Assembly: GCF_027942865.1 (NCBI RefSeq) | Contig: NC_134524.1 | Coordinates: 26,016,536 to 26,080,535 of the forward strand | Origin: Odontesthes bonariensis | Taxonomy: Eukaryota; Chordata; Actinopteri; Atheriniformes; Atherinopsidae | Direction: 5' to 3' | DNA: 64,000 bases | Shown: positions 56,603 to 64,000 of the stretch, one piece after another | Layout: each line of letters starts with the position of its first letter | How positions within the stretch are numbered: the stretch's first letter is position 1 | Program-made: the position numbers and the translations under genes | The notes under the pieces: generated by a model | What the model was told of the DNA's origin: nothing | The model's database searches: none | What the model saw: the letters and a program-made list of their open reading frames with translations, nothing else

Positions 56603-59600
56603 CTTTCCACACTGATTCATCACTGAACACTGACAGTCATCTCATATCGCGCTTAGAGTCCCACCCACCTCACACTCACACTTACACGTCCTCTTTCAAA
56701 GTCAGTAAAACCACACTGCTGTGTTCCTTCCTTCTTCAGACAGAAGGCGGCTGCAGATCGGCTTTAGAAACTTTGGCTGAGATTCTCTCTTCTTCTCACG
56801 ATGGTGTTCGATAACACAAGTGGTGTGGACGAGTAGCTTTACCTGCATTCACAGCTCAGCTCCGTGAATGATGTGCATTGCTGTGAGTTTTCGTCAGTAC
56901 GACCGGTAGTAGAGGATCAATTGTTACGTTTGGCCTGTGTTTCTTCACAACAACAATCCCTCAAACCATAGTCAACGTTTTTATAACCTTCCACTTGAAA
57001 AAAGATTCCTTATCAGCAGGTCAGAGTAGGTTTGGAATTTTAAAAACATGACATTTCTACTCATGATGAACCAAAAAATGTGGAAGAAAGACTGCGGCCT
57101 AATAAAATCAATAATTTTCTCAAGGGGTAATCCCCTCCTCTCATAAGACAAAGTCTCAACCACTGCATTAACTGTTCAGTGCCTCAGAATAACCCCTCTA
57201 TAACAGCAGAATGCAAACCTTTTGAATGAGTTGATTTTCGGAATCTTTTCCCTCACGGATAATTATGGGGTTGTAAAAAATAGATTTGTCAACCACATCA
57301 GCGACTCGTTGCTTTCTATAGCGTGTTTTTCCATATAGAACGCAGGGAAAGCTCCCACATCTGTTTCAGCTTTGTCGTCACTTTCCATTCACTTCTTTTC
57401 CACACGTCCCACGTGCTACCAGAATACGACGTGTGACGATCCCGTTGAATGTTCTGGTCATTGAAGGCACGAGTCTCTGTAGTCCCACGAGTGGATGTCA
57501 TACAGTTTTTGATTTGGGAGCTAATTCCCAAAAATTGTTGTTCACCACTAAGAGTGAAACAAGTTCCCATCTTCACACAGATCTCTGTTGTATGTAGCTA
57601 CGTCATTTCCAATACATGGATGTTTTTCCAAAATAAATTGCTGCACTTTGCCACAGCGAAGCATATGTCGTGAACACGACGTGAAAAATAATGCATTGGG
57701 TGTAAACTGGTCCATGCAGTAACAAAGAACGGGTTTGTTGTCTTGCCTTTCCTTCAGATTCAGCGATGAGCTTAATTTCTGACAATCCTGTCTCATGTTA
57801 GTGTCAATCTGTAACTATTTTAGTCATTTTGAATGATAAACCATCCAGCATTGTATCTGGTAAGCCTAGAACTCTCTTTCCCTTTAAACAAACTGTGATT
57901 CCATCAGTTCTCACTGCAGCCTTGTGGCCTTTAAAACTACTGAGAATCAAACTCATGGTGTGATAAATAGTTGATTACACAGGCCCTCGTAGCACCTAAA
58001 GAGTTGGCTCGGTTTTTGTATTGTTTCGACCACATTACAGCAAGTGTTTTGAAAGACAAAAAAAAAAAAAAAAGAAGCTCAGTAGGATGTGGTGTCAGCA
58101 TTAAGCCAACACATTCATATTCTACAGTCCAGATTATTTAGTCTGCGATTGCACGAAGCTGTTTTAGTTCCATTTGTACAGTTGGTAAATCTGCAGCTTG
58201 AAATAAAACAGGAAGTCAAGTTAATGCTAAAGGAACATAAATTAGTAACGTGCATCTTGGCATTTCCAATGGGCATGGCTTTGTGCGTGAGACTGACTCA
58301 AACTAATAGAAAGACTCCACCGGTGCCACAGTGTGACTCATCGATGTGTTTTAACAGCGAACGAACAAAATGTGTCGGCCTATGGACACAAAACTCGTGC
58401 TCATAGGATGCATTCATGGCCTTTGTCTTTTCAAACACTTGTTGAAAAGTGGTCTGTTTCAGCCCCCATGCTGACACATCAGTATATGTAAAGTTGGCTA
58501 ACAGCATGTCGTTCTGCTTTTATATCAAACATGACCTTCCAAACGCTTCTGATGCTGCAATCAAGGTGACTTAAAAACTGCAGCTGAGTGTACATATTCA
58601 TGTTTGTCTTCACCCCACCCTTTCCTTTTGTCTTGTTGGGTTGCCTCTTTCTCATCATCTGTTTTGAACCCTGTTTTCGAGTAACGCAGAGTGGAAGGAA
58701 GTCAAAAGGGTGCCGTCGCACAACTCTGCTGAGGAAGTCACACCTTTGCAGTGAGGGACACTTTAGTCACAGCAGATAAAGGCTAAAGGGGGATCAGACG
58801 CACAATAAAGCCTGTCATTAGTTCCCAGGGTTCATTTTAGAGCTACTTTAAGGAAACCAACACGTGCAGAAATTAATATGGGGATTATAAAGATAATCCA
58901 TAAGAATAATAACAAAAACACAGGTCGATTGAAGATTTAATTTGCAGTTAAAAAAGAGAACAAACAGAAAGTGAAACAGTCTCACAAGCTAAAGGTTTAC
59001 TGAAACAGACGCTCTAAAAACAGGAAGATTTACGGTGCGAGTCGACATAACTGTGAGGTGTTTCGGTGTCTCTTTGTGGGAGAGTGTGTGTGTAGAAGGA
59101 AAGTGGAAGCCCGGTCTCTATTTGACCAAACAAAGGTAGGTGAGAGTCCAGTTTTCTTGGTTCAACACGGGCATAAACTATTTTGAGTCACTGTGGTAGG
59201 AAGAGCAGAGTGTCCCACTAGCTCTTCCGCCTCTCTGCTTCACCTTTGTTCTCCATTTCACACACCCTCTCTTCTGTCAACCGTGCCTCCCTCTCCCCTG
59301 CAGTAAAGGACCGGCCTGTTGTTTAATCTCTAACTGCCACAGCGTGTATTAAATACAAATCCATGACATGAATATATAAATAAACCAAAATCTTCCGACT
59401 TGTCCTCCTTCTAAAACAGCCAACTTGAAAAATGAATGCTCCACCTATAAATCTAACATAAAAAACCATCCCAGTATTCATATTCCTAAACCTGACCGTG
59501 TTTGGAATATTTGGACATACTGATATGAAATAAAGACATTTATTTTAAAAGAGCCCCTTGGAGGTTTTTTACATTTAAGTCTATACCTCATAAAGATCCA

Positions 59601-60014
59601 CAGGGAATCCAGAAGCACTCCTACACGAGCAACATTTCGAAGTAAAGAGCATCAGGTCAAGCAGATTTCATGTTGTGGTTGCAAAACTTTGCTAGACACT
59701 AAGTTACCTCCCCTAATTCGAGATGTAGATGTAGACTCCAAAACATATACTGTTGTGGGAAAGTCATGATGGTGCGGTGTGGAAAGAATGAAAGAGACCC
59801 CAGTCCAAACCCTCAGTGGACTCATTGGTGAATTTTGCCATCCTTTAGTGGTTTTAGGAGTATCATAACTTCAGTTTTCAGGCAGTTTTTATCAGATTTA
59901 GACACCAGAAATACTCAGTCAGGATTAGGAAAAAATACATAAAGTTTGGGAAGTCCAATATTATCTAAAAAATGCCAAAATAACTTGATTTGCTCCTTAA
60001 AGGAGCAACCGTCC
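56603..60014. other. Intergenic between receptor genes A and B
   Basis: About 3.4 kb. No exon similar to the receptor genes was found. A 15-base A run lies near 58060. A plus-strand acceptor-like CCCTCTCCCCTGCAG at 59290-59304 leads directly into a stop and was not called. Confidence 0.4.
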
Positions 60015-60052
60015 TCGGCAGGGGGACGCGTCATCAACCGTCCCCCTGCCGA
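60015..60052. repeat. GC-rich perfect 14-bp hairpin
   Basis: TCGGCAGGGGGACG (60015-60028), a 10-nt spacer, then CGTCCCCCTGCCGA (60039-60052). It stands out in an A/T-rich region. Function unknown. Confidence 0.8.
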
Positions 60053-61023
60053 CTAAACAAGTTGGATTAACTAAAAGACGTTAATTGAACGGAACTTCTT
60101 TAGCTTTATGCGGTATGCTTCAAAACATCTGTCTTTCCTCAGCTCTAAGATAAAACAGATATACTGAATGCTGACTAGCTGACTAGACTTCCTGAAAAAC
60201 GACATACAATGTTCTGAATTGTGTTCATAAAGTAACTGAAACACCCTGAGATCACCTTATGAGTGTCACTGTGTGGGATGTAGTGGCATCTAGTGGCTCA
60301 AATTGCAAATTTCAACCAACTGAACACGCCACATGAATACCAAAACCACTTCAGCTGCAAAAAATGTGCAAGGCCTTCTGTAGAGACAGCGTTTTGGCTG
60401 TCCATTCTTGACAGCTGGGAAAATAAATGGCTTGCTCTGAGGCAATGAAAATGCTGCATGTTTTCCTCTTCACCGAAAAAAAAAAGACACTCTTAGGTGA
60501 ACCCAAGAGTCTGCGTCTGCTGTTGGTTTTCTTCCTCTGCTATGTTTAATCCGTGCCCCAATGTGTCTGTGTTTAAATACATGCTTGAATGAATGATTGC
60601 TCAACTGGTCGTTTTGTGAATTATTTATTAACCACAGCTGTAAAACTGAAATACTGTACAGGTTACACAGATGACTCTGCACAAACATTTCTGCACCATA
60701 ATACTAGTTTATACAGTTTTACACTTTTTTTCGGTTTAAGTGTATTTTGAACAATATCTGTAGAGGAGCCCTGATCCAGCTCTCAATTTTTATATTTTGC
60801 TTACAAGTTGCCAGACTTTCTTGTAATCTTTTAAAGGGGGCCTGAGCAACAGTTCTCCAGGCTTTCTGAAGGTCTTCACGAGCTTTTTCCACTGATTTTC
60901 AGTCCAGTCCTTGTACCTGACCATTTACAGAGGAATGTGTGCCATTGGAATGTGTTTGTTAAGCCACAAACAAATCATTTAAGCATTAAAAAAGGCACCC
61001 CATTAAAGGGATGAACCATCTGC

Positions 61024-61345
61024 TGACCTCAACTAGGGATGTAGTGAGTCGTGGCGGGAATACTTCGAGGGCCTCCTCAATCCTACCGACACGCCTTCCG
61101 ATGAAGAGGTAGAGTCGGGGAGCTCGGACGTGGGGCCTCCCATTTCTGGGGCTGAGGTTGCAGAGATGGTCAAAAAGCTCCCCGGTGGCAAGGGTGGATG
61201 AGGTCCGTCCCGAGTCCCTCAAGGCTCTGAATGCTGTAGGGCTGTCTTGGTTAACACACCTCTGCAGCATCTCGTGGACATCGGGGACAGTGCCTCTGGA
61301 CTGGCAGATCGGGGTGGTGGTCCCAGAGGGCCGATACTCTCCCCA
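61024..61345 (+). mobile_element. RTE-type LINE reverse-transcriptase fragment
   Basis: With frame changes, the sequence reads RWREYFEGLLN, VGPPISGAEVAEMVKKLPGG, DEVRPESLKALNAVGLSWLT and SGTVPLDWQIGVVVPEG. This is the segment just before and at the start of the RT domain in teleost RTE-clade elements. It is only about 105 residues and frameshifted between GGKGG and DEVRPE, so dead. Confidence 0.75.
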
Positions 61346-61480
61346 CCATCCAGCTTAGAACTGAAGAAGTCTTTCAGATGAGAGATGAAACGTCTTCAAG
61401 ATCGAAGAAGAAGTCCAGTTGCCCTCATTCGAGCTCTTATGATTACCATGACCTGGATGACTGAGAGTCTTCATCAACAA
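61346..61480 (+). mobile_element. Retroelement-derived dispersed repeat
   Basis: GATGAGAGATGAAACGTCTT, AAGTCCAGTTGCCCTCATTC and ATTACCATGACCTGGATGAC. These are common phrases from a fish LINE 3' region. Contiguous with the RTE fragment but apparently a different element. Confidence 0.5.
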
Positions 61481-61711
61481 AAGAAGAAGAAGTCTGTATC
61501 ATTTCATGACTTATTGTTGTGCTTTAACTTTTCATGTTGCCGTTTTGGCCCAGGTCTCCCTATGGGACTAACCTGGATAAATATGGGTTCAATTTAAAAA
61601 AAAAAAACAAAGAGTACATCAAAAAACGAACGCTTTAAATGCATAAATGAACTGATTTCACCAGAACAGGGCTGCATAGTTGGCCTCCTTTTTTTAGATT
61701 TTTTTTTAGAC

Positions 61712-61717
61712 TTTATT
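61712..61717 (-). terminator. Possible poly-A signal of receptor gene B
   Basis: AATAAA on the minus strand, only 14 nt after the gene B stop codon; plausible but unusually close. Confidence 0.4.
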
Positions 61718-61731
61718 AGACATGTCCTCTT

Positions 61732-61841
61732 TCATTCTCTTGCAGCTTCAGTCACTCTCTCGTCTTCTTCCTCTTCTACTTGGTCTTCCTCCTGGTCTTC
61801 CTCTCTGCTCTGTGGTGCAGTGGGTTTATTTCTTGAAGCAG
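61732..61841 (-). CDS. Receptor B cytoplasmic tail exon
   Basis: 110 nt, acceptor TGTTTCAG at 61842. Encodes AASRNKPTAPQSREEDQ, the acidic run and the stop. No tyrosine motif. Confidence 0.72.
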
Positions 61842-62795
61842 CTGAAACATAGCAACACACAGCTTGACCATTGCTAATGTAGTGGGGAATCCATACTGCT
61901 AATGCGTGTTCTAACAACGTATCCAGTACCTTGTGCGTTCTGCTGAGCTTTAGTCCCTGAATAATAGAGCCAGAGGAAGGCTAGGACGAGGGCCAGGATT
62001 GGCAGGCACCTCAGGACATAGATGAGCACTTCTTCATTGGAAGCATCTGAAATTCCACCACATTTTAAAATGTTAGTGTCGGTATGTATCTCGGTGTAGG
62101 ATTAGGACTGTCGTCATCACATATCAGCTTTGATCAAAAAGCGATCAAGACAGAAAAATAAAAGCAAAACTGTCAATAAACACGAGCTGGACCGACAAAG
62201 TTGTACGGGTCTTAGCAATTCTTGGACAAAACAATTTCCTTCAGAAAGTAAGACCTGCTTCAACCGTGCAACACGTTCGCTGAAGGGCTCGATTTCTCCA
62301 AACATAAGACAGATATGGGGACAGAAGCCGTAAAAATGTTCACCAAGAGAAGTTTTTATATTAATATCAAATATAGATATCAAACCAATAAGACAGTTCA
62401 CAGCTGAGACTGCATGAGGCTGCTGTTGTTTTGTCACTTACCATCAGCAACGTGGTGATCTGTGTTGACGTCCGTGTTTTCTCTGGCTGTAACGGTGATG
62501 ACTGTACCGCTACCCTCAACTGTAGTTAAACGTGGTATGTCTACAGTAACGCTACAGATGTATCTCCCTGAAGCCTCAAGTTTGATATTTGGTAAAGTCA
62601 AAGTTGAACAAGAATTTTGAGACTCTTGAGAGTTATTCCTGAAGGTCGTCTCCTTAATTTCTATTTGATTTTTCATCCATTTCACTTTGACCCTTATAAA
62701 CTCCTTCGTCCAGCAGCAGTCGATGGTTGCTGTCTGCCCCTCTGTGACAGTGACATCAGGACTCTGGCTCACAACAAATGTGTCTGATGAAGCAC
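61732..62795 (-). CDS. Ig-superfamily receptor B, charged membrane segment (NCR3/TMIGD2-like), 5' partial
   Basis: Three exons on the minus strand, phases joining: 62442-62795 (Ig domain), 61930-62046 (membrane) and 61732-61841 (tail). The Ig domain is nearly identical to that of receptor A. The membrane exon DASNEEVLIYVLRCLPILAL and VLAFLWLYYSGTK has an Arg seven residues into the hydrophobic run, a position like the Arg of NKp30 that pairs with ITAM adaptors. The tail has a long acidic run (EEDQEEDQVEEEEDERV) and no tyrosine, ending AARE and TGA at 61734-61732. The signal-peptide exon was not found by 64000 and may lie beyond the window. Probable adaptor-dependent, activating receptor; that function is inference. 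Confidence 0.75.
61930..62046 (-). CDS. Receptor B membrane exon
   Basis: 117 nt, acceptor GAATTTCAG and donor CAAG|GTACTG. Hydrophobic run with one Arg near its outer end. Confidence 0.78.
62442..62795 (-). CDS. Receptor B Ig exon
   Basis: 354 nt, acceptor CTCTTTACAG at 62796 and donor GATG|GTAAGT. It differs from the receptor A Ig domain at only about eight positions over 95 residues (for example VVSQSP for AVSQKP, and RVKVKW for SGRVKW). The stretch after VITVTA (RENTDVNTDHHVAD) is unrelated to A. Confidence 0.85.
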
Positions 62796-64000
62796 CTGTA
62801 AAGAGACACAGAGGAAACGAATAAGGCAGGTCACCGAAACATATTGATGTTATCAGATTTCCGAGGCTAAACCAGAAGCTTTAAATAGCAGGTTTACACA
62901 CAGACATTGTTTTAAACATATCATAGTGATACAAATGCAGTGTGTCGTGCGGTAGCTACTATGGTAGATGGTAGCTACTATGGTGGATCATACACAAGAC
63001 TCTAATTTAGCATGATTTCACAAAAAAGTAAACCAGGAACTCAAAGCAGACAGCAAATGTGCCTTATGATGAGACACTGATACATCACGAGTTAGATTTG
63101 CATATCCATCAAATATCCTGCGTTACTTAAACACCAAACACACACAGGTGTGGCTGAGCTATATATGACAATATCTAACAATTTGATGGAATGTGGCGTT
63201 GTATATTCACATTAATTCCAAGGGCTTCAGCAGCAGTTCATTTGACCTTTCGGGTAAAACCGACCACAAAGATTTTCTTTTTTTTCTTTTTTTTAATTCC
63301 TCATCTTCTGGGAGGAATGACCATGAAAGCTATAAGAGTTACATTTCTAAAATATATCTAAAAACAGCATCAACATTAACAGCTGTTTTGCAGCTTGATC
63401 TTCTACGCTGATAGAAGCAGTTTAAAGTTCCATCAATCGCAAAAGAGTTTGAATGTTTTTGTCACAGTTGTGTGGCTGAAAGTTCTTTGGAAACTGATAT
63501 TAAGACTTCAGATCTTTTTTTTCTCAGCTCGTAGTAACCTTTGCCTCCCTTTATGTTCAACATAGGTTCTCAGCATGAGATTAACAGCTTCCCGTGTGCT
63601 TTTGGTTGATGAAGGCAGTGTAGCTGAAGTACATCATCTACTCATTATTTGTTCCTTTGTTCCTCCCGTCAGAACCAAAAATATTAACAAGTAATACGAA
63701 CTTAATTAATTTCGATTTCCAAAAAGCAAAGTATCTGGCATCAGGATGATGTAGAACCTGAAAACCAGGTTTTACTAAATTGAAATAAATACTTCATAAT
63801 ATTAGATATTCCATTGTTGCTTTTATTTGTATCGGCAGTTTTGTCATTTTTTTGCTCTCTCTTGTGAAATCTTTGCACAAAATTTGACAATATTGCCCCC
63901 AAAAAACGTGACAATACAACATTACACGAGCTGGAAATGAGTTCTTCAGTCCCGTAAAACTTTTCACTGTTTCTCCCTTTATGCTAGATGGCATTTTTTT
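62796..64000. other. Upstream intron/flank of receptor B
   Basis: The first about 110 bases next to the Ig exon are similar to the matching intron of receptor A (56062-56175). Beyond that the sequences diverge. No signal-peptide exon was recognised up to the window end. Confidence 0.5.

Noticed and set aside
59290-59310. Plus-strand splice acceptor CCCTCTCCCCTGCAG
   Set aside because: The next bases are TAA in one frame, and no exon or gene on the plus strand supports it.

Overview
The window looks like teleost fish nuclear DNA. Coding sequence is sparse and split by GT-AG introns. There are long A/T homopolymers and microsatellites, and many fish-type interspersed repeats (L2-like and RTE-like LINE ends, tRNA-derived SINEs, hAT, piggyBac, Tc1 and TTAA-flanked foldback elements). 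The identifiable protein-coding genes are vertebrate genes, and all lie on the minus strand, so they read from high to low coordinates. No bacterial, phage or CRISPR features were seen.

Left part (1-16.2 kb): the 5' half of TBC1D14, an autophagy and recycling-endosome TBC-family protein. Three coding exons are visible (15700-15748, 11722-12493, 3800-3923). The TBC domain itself must lie beyond the left edge. The intron between exons 2 and 3 appears to use a GC-AG splice pair. Middle part (about 16.9-31.2 kb): a complete orthologue of human KIAA0232, with seven coding exons, a non-coding first exon, and a probable 3-kb 3'UTR ending just downstream of the TBC1D14 promoter. A truncated piggyBac element sits in its last intron.

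31.2-47.3 kb is gene-poor. It holds LINE and SINE fragments, an ancient colinear duplication of unknown sequence (37.4-38.0 and 40.7-41.2 kb), an 874-bp TTAA-flanked inverted-repeat element, and a hAT-type element with a second foldback element nested in it. At 47.4-48.2 kb is a two-exon S100P-like gene with a TATA box. As I recall the human 4p16.1 map, the order S100P, KIAA0232, TBC1D14 with the same transcriptional direction is conserved there.

Right part (51.8-64 kb): two neighbouring immunoglobulin-superfamily receptor genes with nearly identical V-type Ig exons but unrelated transmembrane and cytoplasmic exons. Gene A (complete, 223 aa) has a neutral membrane segment and a tail with three tyrosines. 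Gene B (5' end not found) has an arginine inside its membrane segment and a short acidic tail without tyrosine. This is the layout of paired signalling and adaptor-dependent receptors, and the fold resembles TMIGD2/CD28H and NCR3/NKp30. It is the most interesting biology in the window. Gene A's third intron contains an L2-like LINE end and a hAT copy with a perfect 8-bp target duplication, which itself carries a BED-finger fragment and a SINE.
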